Below, piece by piece: positions 41,684 through 52,485 of a DNA stretch of 64,000 nucleotides. The DNA is from Phialophora verrucosa (lineage: Eukaryota > Ascomycota > Eurotiomycetes > Chaetothyriales > Herpotrichiellaceae): assembly GCA_002099365.1 (NCBI GenBank), contig MSED01000004.1:1798001-1862000 (forward strand). Reading direction: 5' to 3'. The notes below the pieces were generated by a model. That model had not been told where the DNA came from. It searched no databases and saw only the letters and a program-made list of their open reading frames with translations. Position 1 is the stretch's first letter. Each line of letters starts with the position of its first letter. Made by a program: the position numbers and the translations under genes.

Positions 41684-43854
41684 GAGCATCGCTCTCCTGC
41701 AACAGACTCATCAGACGAATACGTCCTCTCCGCCAGCAACCATATCACGAGCAAGACAATGAAAGGACCTTCGCTAGGCAAGAGTGCAGGTCCAGAGACC
41801 AACCTAACTTTGGGTGTCTGTCCTCTGCACCACACAGCGGCACGTCACACCTGGATGTCACAGTGCGTGCACGCATAGCACAGATCAGATGCCGGGGACC
41901 AATTTCCCTACAATCCACACCCTATACCCAATGTCTTATGTCCTGTGTCCTACAAGCTGAGTTGTAATGAGTTGTTAAATTCAATGTAATATACTATTAT
42001 TATACGACTTGACGCGCTCTGATTGCAATGTATGGAAAAGGAAGATGTCCGAATGCAATGTATGGAAAAGGAAGATGTCAAATGCCAATAGACGACAATG
42101 ACAATGACAATGATAGCCACGAGAGGCGGGGTCTGTAGCTACGAACAAGAAGAGTACGGAGGACCTACTCCTGAGTTCTGCACCTTGTAATACCTACTTC
42201 CCGCAGGAGGCGGGGTGTTTGATATGTTTGATATAGTCAGGTAGGCTGCCGTATCACACACACACATACATATAGGATATATACAGCCCAGTACAGGATA
42301 GTGCACGCTCGTAACGGGAACTGTAACAGGCTCAAGTAAGAAGTAAGTAGTAAGTCGGCAGTAAGAAGTGAGAAGTTCCATCCTACCGCGATGGAGCCAG
42401 TATAGCAGTCTTCGTAAGTGGGTTTGCCAGATCAGACCAGATCAAATGTGTCGTCCACAGGCCGTGGAGTCTCGTTTTACGAGTATAACGCACTCACCAA
42501 TGGCCCTTGGTCCCATCAAGGCAGCCACGTATTCGTGCCAAGTCATCGAAACTTGTAGGTATCGCATTAAGGAACGATCACAGCATATTGAACCAAACCA
42601 GAAGATTCTGATTTCTGACGTTTCAGAGGAAAGAAAGGCAGTCTTGTTCATTCTCCCTCTCGAGATCGAGCTTGCGTGGAAAAAGTCCCTGCAACCTGTA
42701 GTATCTAGCTAGGTACAGGAGGTAGGTAGGACCCGTAGATGTACGTGTAACTAACTGCCTTATCCCTTGTCGAGCTTGAAACCCCGGTTGAGAGCGTCCC
42801 CGTCTCACGGTCTTGTTCGTCGACCCGGTCCTCGCATACAAGGCACTCGAGTATACCTAGCTCTTTGGCACCTCGAGCATAGGGATTTCAGGCTCCTGGC
42901 TTTCCTCCTATTCTTTTTTTGGGAATTTTCTGTAATTTTCTGTGGTGGCCTGCATTCGTGGGGAGTCGCACTTCGCTTCTCATTGCTGGCGAAAGTAGCG
43001 GCGATACTTTGCGCAGGAATGGAAATAGGTATGGATGCAGGTAATAGATTGCGTTGGAGATTTGTTGATGCCTGGCCCTGGGCAAGGAGACACGCCGGGT
43101 GACGTCGACTGTCGAGAGTGAAGCGTCGGATAAAAAGTGGTGGCGGTTGAGAGATGGTGAGGGTGGGAGAGGAGTATCGAAGATTAAGCCTAGGACGTAT
43201 GGTGTGTGAATGTGTAATCGATGGTTGGGGGTCTTCATGTTTTGGTGTGAGTAGAAAGGAAAGTCTGGAGTAGCTCGTTGAGGTCGTCGATAATTGTTTG
43301 GGTATGCGTCAGGTGTAGTGGGCGTAGCGTGAGGCTGGGGTTGAAGTAGGTAGTGTTGAATAGAGGGGGATGTTGAGCATCGTGCCTGTGGGTGGGGAGG
43401 TTGAGTCGTGTAGGCTGATGTGTCTGAGATTGAATGAGAGTAAAGCAAATAGCCAGCAAACGCCATGCAGATCCGCAATCCATGTAGAAGTCTGGCATGA
43501 TCTTCGGAATTTTGCGCCAGTCGTCCCCGCGACTCCCATCGCAACATGGCTCTTCGGGACATACAATGTCATAAGCCATGGAACACCGACCGAATCTTGC
43601 TCGGCGAAGAGCCACTAGCCATCCGGCCGTCTGTCCGATCCAGAAAAACACCCCCTGCCAAAAAGAAGCAGAAACTGTACGTACGCTGTTGTACAGATCC
43701 GGTTAAGCAGCAAAACCGTGTTAGCCGGCCATGATGAAACTCCCAGCTTGCGCATGTCGCATGTCATAGACCCTTCGTAACCCTGAAGAGATAGACCGAC
43801 GCCGGAAACAGAAGATAAAGAAAACCACCGCAAGATGCGCCGGAAATCGGGAAA
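41684..43854. other. Gene-poor convergent interval
   Basis: 2.17 kb between the stops of the ArgRS-like gene and DHH1. It contains a 30-base tandem duplication (listed), a CA/TA-rich stretch near 42256-42290 and several short frames on the minus strand with no domain. No RNA gene recognised. Confidence 0.4.
42021..42080 (+). repeat. 30-base tandem duplication
   Basis: Two adjacent 30-base units, 42021-42050 and 42051-42080, differ at two positions only (GATTGCAATG versus GAATGCAATG at the start, and the last base). The shared core is TGCAATGTATGGAAAAGGAA. Non-coding and recent in appearance. Confidence 0.85.
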
Positions 43855-45399
43855 TTACTGAGCGGTTTGGCCCACAGCTGCCGCCGTCGCCTGTTGGGGA
43901 TGACCTCCGCGCCCTCGAGCACCCTGGCCACGACCTCGGCCTCGATATCCGCCTCGTCCTTGGTTGTTGTTGTACTGCTGCTGTGGGAAGCCATTGAATT
44001 GGTTCTGTGATCTCCTATACTGCTGATATTGACCGTTGGCATTGGTGGCTTGCTGATTTGCAGGAGCATTTGGCGCGTTCGATTTGGCCGCCGCAGCCGG
44101 AGGAGGCAACGCACGAGGAATGTTTTCTGGGTTGTCGTACACGTACAGACTCTTGTCGATGGATGGAGGAATGGGCTGGATCTCGGTGCCCAGCTCTTGT
44201 TCGATCTTGTACAGATTATAGCGGTCATCCCAGTTGATCAGGTTAATAGCCAGACCCCGGTGCCCAAAGCGACCAGACCGACCGATGCGATGGAGGTACG
44301 TCTCTGCGTTTTTGGGAAAGTCGAAGTTAATCACAACGTTGACAGCCTGAATGTCGATACCGCGAGTGAGGAGATCCGAGCACACCAAGTTCCGACTGAC
44401 ACCGGCGCGGAAATCATGGAAGACTTTATTGCGATTCTGTTGCAGCATTTTGGCGTGAGAGTAGAAGCAGGAGTAGCCGAGCTCAGTGATCTTCTTGGCC
44501 AGAAGTTCGACTCGGTTGGTCGAGTTGCAGAAGATGATGGACTGGTTGATCTGGAGTTTGGAAAACAACGTGTTCAGACAATGAACCTTCTGTTTTTCTT
44601 CAACAAAGGCGTAGTACTGCGTGATGCCGCGGAGGGTGAGCTCGTCCATGAGATTGATTTCGTAGGGATTGCGCATGTGCTTGTCTTTGAAGGACTTGAC
44701 AATCATGGGAAAAGTGGCGCTGAAGAGCATGACTTGGCGGTCTTTGGGGTGGAAGGAGAGCAGCTGCTCAATGACGACGGTAAACTCGGGGGACAGAAGC
44801 TTGTCGGCTTCGTCCATGACAAAGATGGGGCATTCAGACAGATCCGCAACGCCCTTACTTGCAAGATCGAGAATTCTGCCCGGCGTACCGACAATGATGT
44901 GGACTGGCTCTCCTAATCTGAGGATATCATCTTTCAGTCCCGTCCCACCCGTTGTAACCATGACATTGATGCCTAAATGCTTTCCGAGAGTCTTGCAGAC
45001 TTGTGACGTCTGAAGGGCGAGTTCTCTAGTAGGCACCAGGATCAGCGCCTGCGTCTTGGGGTTCTTGGGGTTGATTCGTTCGAGTGTAGGAATCACAAAA
45101 GCCGCCGTCTTGCCGGTTCCGTTCTTCGCTCGGGCCAGGACGTCTCGACCGGTGAGGGCAACGGGAATGGTCTCTTCTTGGATAGGTGAGGGCTTCTCGA
45201 ACCCGGCTTCAAATATGCCCATCATCAATTCCCGCTTGATGTAAAAATCCTCAAATTCCAAGCCTTTGGTAGCCGTCACATCTTCAGTCTGTTGTCTGGT
45301 GTCTTTTGCGGGGAGCTTGAGTGATTCTTTCCAGTTTGAGTCATCTGCGCCATCGCTCAACGAGGTCTTGTTGAGCTGTGCTGCTAGAGCGTCCGTCAT
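43855..45399 (-). CDS. DHH1: DEAD-box RNA helicase DHH1 (DDX6/Me31B)
   Basis: One exon, 514 residues. Helicase motifs in order are the Q-motif (FEKPSPIQEETIP), Walker A ARAKNGTGKT, PTRELALQ, TPGR, DEAD in MDEADK, SAT in FSATFP, SRNLVCSDLLTRGID and HRIGRSGRFG. The core EFEDFYIKRELMMGIFEAG and the SQ-free C terminus are specific to the DHH1/DDX6 subfamily. The last 90 residues are Gln/Asn-rich with RGG repeats, suited to P-body condensation. DHH1 promotes decapping and represses translation with Pat1, Edc3 and the Not1 complex in the cytoplasm. The gene is intronless, with a long 5' interval. Confidence 0.96.
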   Translation of the reverse strand: MTDALAAQLNKTSLSDGADDSNWKESLKLPAKDTRQQTEDVTATKGLEFEDFYIKRELMMGIFEAGFEKPSPIQEETIPVALTGRDVLARAKNGTGKTAAFVIPTLERINPKNPKTQALILVPTRELALQTSQVCKTLGKHLGINVMVTTGGTGLKDDILRLGEPVHIIVGTPGRILDLASKGVADLSECPIFVMDEADKLLSPEFTVVIEQLLSFHPKDRQVMLFSATFPMIVKSFKDKHMRNPYEINLMDELTLRGITQYYAFVEEKQKVHCLNTLFSKLQINQSIIFCNSTNRVELLAKKITELGYSCFYSHAKMLQQNRNKVFHDFRAGVSRNLVCSDLLTRGIDIQAVNVVINFDFPKNAETYLHRIGRSGRFGHRGLAINLINWDDRYNLYKIEQELGTEIQPIPPSIDKSLYVYDNPENIPRALPPPAAAAKSNAPNAPANQQATNANGQYQQYRRSQNQFNGFPQQQYNNNQGRGGYRGRGRGQGARGRGGHPQQATAAAVGQTAQ

Positions 45400-47320
45400 C
45401 GTGGCGGGCTGTTGAGGGTAGCTATGGTGGAGAGGAGAGCAGGGTGAGAGGGGCAGGAGGAAGTGGCAGAGTGAAGATGGCTTTGTGTGGCGCAGAGGCG
45501 GGCTCTTTATGACTTGAGAAATGTCGTCAACGGCGAGGAGCGGCGCAGCGCCCAGTATGAATCGAGAATACAGGCAGTAGCGTCACTGGGAGGAGAGGGG
45601 CTTCCTGGGTGGGTGGACTGGAAACGTCGTTCTCTTTGTGTAGGCGGGATTGAAAGCTCTTTCAGCCGTGTTAGCGGATCTGTTGAGAGGATCGGGGAAG
45701 GGTGGTTGTCTGGTCCAAGGAGTTCAGATCAGATTGCGAGAGTGAGGCTGTTGCTCAAGAATCGAGTACGTGGTAAAGTAGGATCGAGTTGCCAGGCTTT
45801 TAATTCACACTTGGTTTCCATGTGGCTGCCGCAATGCGCTTGCAGATCAGATGAAGCCAAGGCCACAACATGCGCTAACCGCTTTAGGCAAGACGACCAG
45901 CGCGCTGTTCCAGTTCATTCTCTCGCGAGGCTGCTATTCCTTCACTGACGACGTTTACTCAATAGTGATTATTCGTCCGGTGACGGACTGTCGGCTTGGT
46001 GAACCCTCATCACCGCCGCAGGTACCTCCCCATCCATGGTGAGACTATCTCACTTCTATGCCGTAATGATATATTTCGAGCCATAACTCGACACCCCCAG
46101 CCTTACCACCACCTGCCCGCCTAGTTGCAGAGGCAAGAACAGCTTGGAGGACAACGGCCTGGTCCACTGGCGCCTTTGCAAGGGCAACTGGGTACGGTCA
46201 GCAATCATTGTGCAAGCAAAAGCCGGAGAGCTGCCCCGACCTTCCTCTCACGCACGGTAAGACGCAGCCGCAGTTTCTGGTCTTGAGGACGTTGGATCTG
46301 GCATGCGTGATGCTTGTCTTGAGGACATTACTTCTGGCCTGTGTGATGCTGGTCTCTAACGGGAGTGTTTCGGTGCAGTAGATCCTTTCCTTCTCCTCTC
46401 TCCGGCGATTCCCCTGGGCTGGCTGCGGTCGTGGGATATTATATGTCCCCAGAGACTCTCCGTGATACATCCCCATCGTGGCAAGTGAGGCAACGGCCGC
46501 GAATGCTGGCCAGAACTGTTGTTGCTTTGAGATCTTCATGGTCAACCTTTGCTAGGGCAGAGAACATTGCTGTCTTGTGAGTGTAAGCATGATGTTTGCG
46601 CAGCTGCACGGCCCAGATACATATGTAGCCATCGTCGGCGCTTTGCAAATGCTCGGCGGGCCCATCCATGGTTTTCCCCAACAGAACTGCATTGCTGCCG
46701 CACGCGACGAATGATTACCGCGAAGTGGCACGAGTCTATGTTGAAGCCTAGGAAGGAGCCACCACAGACCGTGTCTGTACTCCTCATGCTGGGCCACCAC
46801 TGCTTGTTGTCCACACTCACAACCTGCTCAGGGGAAAAGTTTGCAGGATCCAGTCAACGTGATTCGGTGAATGGCACGTGGTTACACAGGATCAGGTGAA
46901 TCCGAAAAGTCTCGGACATGAGCTGCAAGTGACGATGCGACCAGCACAATGGCTAATGCATATGTGCAACTGCATGTGTGTATCATACAGATCAAATCCA
47001 GCGACCGCGTCCGTGTCGTCTAGGACATGGAATCTTACTGATTCGATGGTGGCTGCTTATCAAGGCATCGACCGGCATTGCAGTGGTTCAATTAGCGCCG
47101 TTGCTGAGAGCGCCGGCCGAAGCACGATCTGACACGCGTCTGTCTGTGGAACGTCAACGGCCTCGACGTCAGCATCAAGATCAACATAACAGAAAAATGC
47201 ATGTGCCAACAGTAGGGGAAGAGACAAATCATGTCCAGCACTCATGAGACCGTTCTTCATACAATATGCGCATAGGCTATTCCATCTTCAATCTACAATG
47301 ACGGTAACGCAACTCATTCA
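45400..47320. other. Intergenic region upstream of DHH1
   Basis: 1.92 kb from the DHH1 start to the SMC6 stop. It presumably contains the DHH1 promoter and a long leader. A 36-base tandem duplication lies at 46280-46351. Short open frames show no domains. Confidence 0.4.
46280..46351. repeat. 36-base imperfect tandem duplication
   Basis: Units 46280-46315 and 46316-46351 begin GTCTTGAGGAC and share a CTGGC..G.GTGATGCT end. The length is 12 codons, and the minus-strand frame repeats TSIT[QH]ARSNVLK. No gene around it is evident, so it is listed only as a repeat. Confidence 0.7.
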
Positions 47321-50300
47321 TCAGCCAGGACCGAAAGGGAGCGTGGTTTGGCCTCTCTTTGGGGGTGCACACCTATAGCCAAGTTAGAATGCATACAAAA
47401 CAAGCGTTCCCGTGGTTCAACTTACTCGACTCTGTTGACATCCTCGGCAATGGGGATGTCAGATTGCGTGCCAGGACTGATCAGAATAAACTGCCCGCTC
47501 GTGCTGTGTCTTGCCCCATCAATCAACAACTTGACGCTGGTGTTCCTATTGACCGCATCCATGAACACGTCAAACTCGTCGAGGCATCGAATAGGAACCC
47601 CCATGGCCTCCCAGATCGAAAGCAAGAGACATATCTGGGAGAAGGACTTCTCACCCCCAGAAAGAGTCTTTGCACTTCGACCCTCTGCGCTCCGTCTTGT
47701 GATGTCGGGTTCCACCGCGATGTCCATCACTTTCTTCACGTGGTCGACGTGCAATTTCCCTCGAAATCCTCTTTCGCTGAGTTTCATTATGAAGCCCGCC
47801 CTTGACCGAGCGGTGATGTGCTGCCGGAACCTTTCCCACCGCATCTTTCTGTTTGTGAGCGTCCTTCGGAGTTGTTCTTGTAACGATTCCAAAGTCTTCA
47901 TGTCGTCCTCAGCCTTCCGGAACGCCTTGGAGCACTTCGAAGCTTCAGCAGCCAACTGAGCCGGGTCGCCAACTTGTTTCTTCCACTTCTCGTATTCTGC
48001 CTTTAGCTTTTCGTGCTTCTTTTTCAAGCTCTCATACGTGTCTCCTACGGGAAGATTGACTCGTTCACACACAGCCCGCGCTTGCTCTGTGAAACTGGCA
48101 ACCTGGTCCTCGATCTCCTTTAATCTCCGCTCCAGCGAGCCCCGGTCGTTCTGACCCTCCTCAATGACGGCAAAAGCATTGTTCTTTTCGTACAGATCAT
48201 ACTCCCGTTTCCGGCTGGCTGCCTGAGCTGCTTCTTTCGCCTTCTCGGCTACTGCATTAGCCGTCTGGATCCGTTCGTCCGTGTTGTTGCATTTGTCAAG
48301 CGCCGCCCGAAGCTTCTTTTTCAGCTTGTCGAGCTCATTGACCGAGTCTTCGAAGGAGTTCTCATGCACTTTCAATTCATCCTCGGTCTTTTGTAATTCT
48401 TTCCGCAGCTGCTCGAGCTTTCCGCTCGCGAAATGGTCGTCCTTGATAGCATCTTCCAGTTGCTCAACCCTGTCCTCCGCTTTCTGCACCTCAACTCGAA
48501 GTTCGGCCGTGCGGTTGTCATGGGCTTTGAGGACCTGCTTCGCCTTCAGGTGCCGGTTCCGAGCGCTGCCGAATTCTTGCTCTGCGCGAAGACGTTCAGC
48601 CTTGCGTTCCTCCAGTGTTCGTTCCTGTAAACGAATGTTCTCTCCAACATCGGTTTTCATCCTGGGAGCTTTCGTCCACCCATGTGTCGGATCTTGGGCC
48701 ACGGTTCCGCCGCGATAAGACAGCATGAAGCCTTTTTCCTTGACTCTTTGACCTAGGCAGAAGCATCGTCGAACGCGGGGCAGGGGTGTGCCGCCATTGC
48801 GGAGAATTTGCGTAGCTTCGAATACGTCGGGAATCAGGATGGACTGTTCGATTTGATTGGCGATGATGAGTTGCTTCTTGACCAGCTCGTGGTCAATTTC
48901 CAGTGCACTCAAAATTGTCTGGTAGCGAGCGTCTGGCAGATGTGACTCGACATCCAGGGGCGAGTGGTTGGTGATAAAGATGGGCAGATCGCCGCACCCA
49001 TTTCGTCGCATAATGCTGCTCAGGAGAGTTTCATCCCGCTTGTTGGTGACAATGAAGCCGGCAAGGGCTTTTCCAAAGACTGATTCCAGTATCGCGGACC
49101 ACTCCGGCTTCAGCAATCTGACGTGTTTGGCGATCGGACCTACAGGCCGTTCCTGAAAACCTCTTTCCTGCTGTATTGCTTGTAGTAAGACCCTCATGTT
49201 CTTGTGTAGAGCCGAATCTTGCGAGTCTCGGTTTTCCTTGAGAGATTTGATCAGGTTTTCCACCTCGGTGACCCTGGCGTCCTCTTGCTTCTTCGCCTGG
49301 GTGGTGTCTTCCAAGAGTTTCTGCATCCGAGCAACATCATCCACGCAGGATTGCCTCTGTTCTAGGTGCTCACGTTGTTTTCGTTTCAGGGCCACGACTG
49401 CTTCTTCCGCTTCATCACGTTCAGCGATGCGACGAGCGGCGCCGCCTCCATCGAGTTCTGCCAGTCTGTGCTCCTCCTGACCGATGGCCTCTTTCCTCTT
49501 TGCGATGTTCTCCTCAGCCGACTTGACGTGGAGACCAATTTGTCGCTGTTCGGCTTGAGCGTCTATGCAGCTCTTTTTGATTTCGTCATATTGCGCTTTC
49601 TCTTCGGCTTTCTCAGCCTTGAGGCGGTCAACTTCTGCCTTTGCGGCTTCGTATTCCTCCTTTGCCACAGTCAGAGCTCCGTCGGATTGCTGAAAAACAG
49701 CATCGAGCTCCTCTGCCTTGGCCTGAGCAGCCGCTATCCTGTCGTCCGTCTTCCGGATTTCTTCGAGATATTCGTCTCGGATGTCCTCCTTGGCCGCAAC
49801 CTGGGCCCAGGTGAGCTGCCTAGTTTGCTCGCGCAACTTGGCTCGCATGCCCTCATGCTTTTCGGCTATAGCCAACTTGGTAGCTGCTCGCTCATGCCTG
49901 TCCTTGAGCACCTTCAGGTCCGGCTCTCTTTCGCGAATTCTGGCACTGATGTTGTCGAGCTGCTCCTCGATGAGGCGGTAGTCCTGGTCGAGTTGTTCAA
50001 GCTGCACGCCCTTCATGAAGAATTTGTATTTCTCGGTTGGACTCGAACCCGAAAGGAACTGACGAGCCTGGTCTTGAGAAAGGACAGCCAAGGGATTCTC
50101 AATCTGCAACATCATGTGGTCGCAGATCTCCTCGAGGTCGGACTTTCGTGTGGAAACCACGCGGCCTTTCTCAGACTTAAGCTTGAATCCACTGCTGCCG
50201 TTGCGCTGGATATGTCGTTCCACCTGAATCGTCGCCCCGTAGAGCTCAGGCATGTAGGCGTTCTCACCCTGATTCTTGATTTTGCAGAGAATGGTGGCAT

Positions 50301-50854
50301 GGTCTTCTCCTTCCTTGATGAAATTCTGCAGGCGGGCACCTCGATTGGTGGCAGACGCTTTCCCTCCCAGGCACAGAATGATGGCGGTGAGGATGGCGCT
50401 TTTCCCGCTCCCGTTTTTGCCGCAGATAAAGTTGATCAACGGACCCAATTTAAAGGCAAAGCCTTTATGGCACATGAAGTTGACGACTTGGACCTCCTCC
50501 AAGATACCGTACTCGGCTGGTTCATTGATGAGTTCTCCACGTTCCTTCCGTGCCTCCAAGGCCTGAGTCATGTGCATGAGTATCTCTTCATCTTCTTCCT
50601 CATCACCATCCAAGTCGACGTCGGACGGCGGAGTGCTCCCACGGCCATCGTGATCGCTGAAAGTGTCCTGGGGTACAGAGGACTCGTCGCTCGTGCGTCT
50701 TCGCTTGTTCTGTTGCAACTGTGAGTACGGGCCGTGGGCATGCTCGCAATCGAGGAGAACTCACTGAGGCGCGGGGGGGAGGCGATGATTCTGGACTACC
50801 CCTGCTCTGTTCGTCGTCGTCAGCGGGCGCTGCCCGTTTCCGCGGTCTTGACAT
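47321..50854 (-). CDS. SMC6: Structural maintenance of chromosomes protein SMC6
   Basis: Exons 50854-50765, 50718-47426 and 47372-47321 give 1144 residues. Exon 1 encodes a 30-residue basic leader. Walker A is GKNGSGKSA, preceded by VVNFMCHKGF. Long coiled coils flank a hinge around KHVRLLKPEW and LPIFITNHSP. The C-terminal head carries the signature KTLSGGEKSFSQ and Walker B CLDEFDVFMD. Without the 53-base last intron the frame stops two residues past VNRV; splicing gives a 16-residue end PPKRGQTTLPF, matching the P-E/K-R-G-Q-T-x-L-x-F tail common in SMC6. With SMC5 and Nse proteins it forms the SMC5/6 complex for recombination repair and rDNA stability in the nucleus. It shares a 272-base divergent promoter with the citrate carrier. 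Confidence 0.95.
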
Positions 50855-51126
50855 GACCTCCCGACACGGCTTTACAGTGAGGCCCGAACAGATAACGTCC
50901 GAGTGGGATTGTGGGTGGTCGTGGTCGCAGCCTAGGCAGTTCGCCTTTGACAGCCGGATTTGAGCAGAAAGGCGACATGCGCCCAGCGCGTTTTGACGCG
51001 TTTGGTCTTATACGGGGAAGTGCCGCCGGGTGACCTCATCGCCCGATGTCGCATGGAATTTCTTTGCTGAAACTAAGTCCAACCAACTGCCCCGTCAAGA
51101 CTCAAAAGTCCACTCCAGACTAAATA

Positions 51127-52155
51127 ATGGCCTCGGGCTCAGGCGATAATGGGGACAAGTCGAAGCCCAAGGTATGCATGCAGGCCATGCTGTATCTCCA
51201 GCCTCCGCCTCAAGCTGATTTGGAAAACAGCCCAGTGCCCTGCGCTCGATAATAGCTGGCTCGACAGCTGGAGCCGTTGAAATCTCCATAACATATCCCT
51301 TCGACCTCCTGAAGACACGATCGCAACTCAACCGCCGCTTACCAGACTCGAAGAAATTGCCCTGGCCGCCCTTCCCCTCGAAGGAATGGTACACCGGTTG
51401 CACGACAGCGATTGTGGGGAATTCGGTCAAGGCAGGCGTACGGTTTATGTCCTTCGACACATATAAACACCTCCTATCAGACGAGAATGGCCATATATCC
51501 GGGCCTCGGACAGTCGCCGCCGGGTTCGGCGCAGGCGTGACTGAGTCGTTACTAGCAGTCACGCCGTCGGAATCAATAAAAACCCAGCTGGTCGATGACA
51601 GAAAGAGACCCAATCCGAGAATGCGCGGCTTCATCCACGGGTCTACAGTCATCGCTCGCGAAAAGGGCGTCCGGGGTTTCTTTCAGGGGTTCATCCCCAC
51701 GACAGCACGACAGGCCGCCAACAGCGCGGTCAGGTTCAGCACTTATACGAGCCTCAAACAGTTTGCCGAGGGTTATGTCGCGCCCGGGGAGAAGCTGGGG
51801 TCGCTGACGACTTTCGCGCTGGGAGCTATGGCTGGTGTTGTCACGGTCTACAGCACCATGCCGCTTGACACCGTCAAGACGCGTATGCAGAGTTTAGAGG
51901 CGAGACAAACCTACAAGAACAGCTTTCACTGTGCAGCAATGATCTACAAGAATGAAGGGATACTAACGTTTTGGTCCGGAGCACTACCGCGACTGGGCCG
52001 CCTGACACTGAGCGGTGGAATTGTTTTTACGATGTGAGTCCGCCATCATGCCAATCTGCCACAAACCGGACCAGAATCTGACTTGGTGACCGTCTAGGTA
52101 TGAGAAAACTATGCAGCTGCTAGACCTAGCGGATCCCGACAGGAAGTACATATAG
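51127..52155 (+). CDS. CTP1: Mitochondrial citrate/tricarboxylate carrier (CTP1)
   Basis: Exons 51127-51171, 51231-52033 and 52098-52155 give 301 residues, the usual length of the mitochondrial carrier family. The three signature repeats are YPFDLLKTRSQ, TPSESIKTQLVDD and MPLDTVKTRMQ. The second is the modified version typical of CTP1. The motif LPRLGRLTLSGGIVFTMYE at the end is characteristic of the citrate transport protein, with the intron falling inside it. The carrier exchanges citrate for malate or another tricarboxylate across the inner mitochondrial membrane, supplying cytosolic acetyl-CoA. Exon 1 codes only a polar leader of 15 residues. Confidence 0.93.
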
Positions 52156-52485
52156 GCGCACCACCGCACTAGAACGCTTAGGGCAGATCAGTTATCATGT
52201 CATGAAGCATGGCTTCGCATGAAGATGGTCATCTGGTCGGCACTTGGAAGTACATATGGTTGGGCAGCACTTGGGAACCGTGCTACCTAGGAAGCGCCGT
52301 GGACGTTGTATCGCGGAGACTCTGTCCCGTAGGCAATGCCTGATAGATACTATTGCCACCGGGAGAAGAGGAAAAAGACCATGTAGTAGCCGAAAGACTC
52401 TCTGAAATCCGACGTATTCAGAAACTGTACTGATAGATACCCTCAACAAGACCCTCTTGACCGACCTTCCCACTTCCATCTCGCT
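52156..52485. other. Convergent 3' region
   Basis: 330 bases between the CTP1 and UTP22 stop codons. Nothing recognised beyond 3' UTRs. Confidence 0.35.

Noticed and set aside
42888..43562. 224-residue minus-strand frame after DHH1
   Set aside because: Composition is His/Pro/Ser/Thr-rich and low in secondary-structure propensity, with no motif or conserved start; more like open non-coding DNA.
44029..44916. 295-residue plus-strand frame opposite DHH1
   Set aside because: Shadow of the helicase exon; no independent motif.
50030..50055. GGACTCGAACCC, which resembles the complement of a tRNA T-loop
   Set aside because: It lies inside the SMC6 coding exon and no cloverleaf can be formed around it by eye.
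49366..50724. 452-residue plus-strand frame within SMC6
   Set aside because: Antisense to the SMC6 head and coiled coil; leucine/phenylalanine-rich composition is the complement of Glu/Lys codons.
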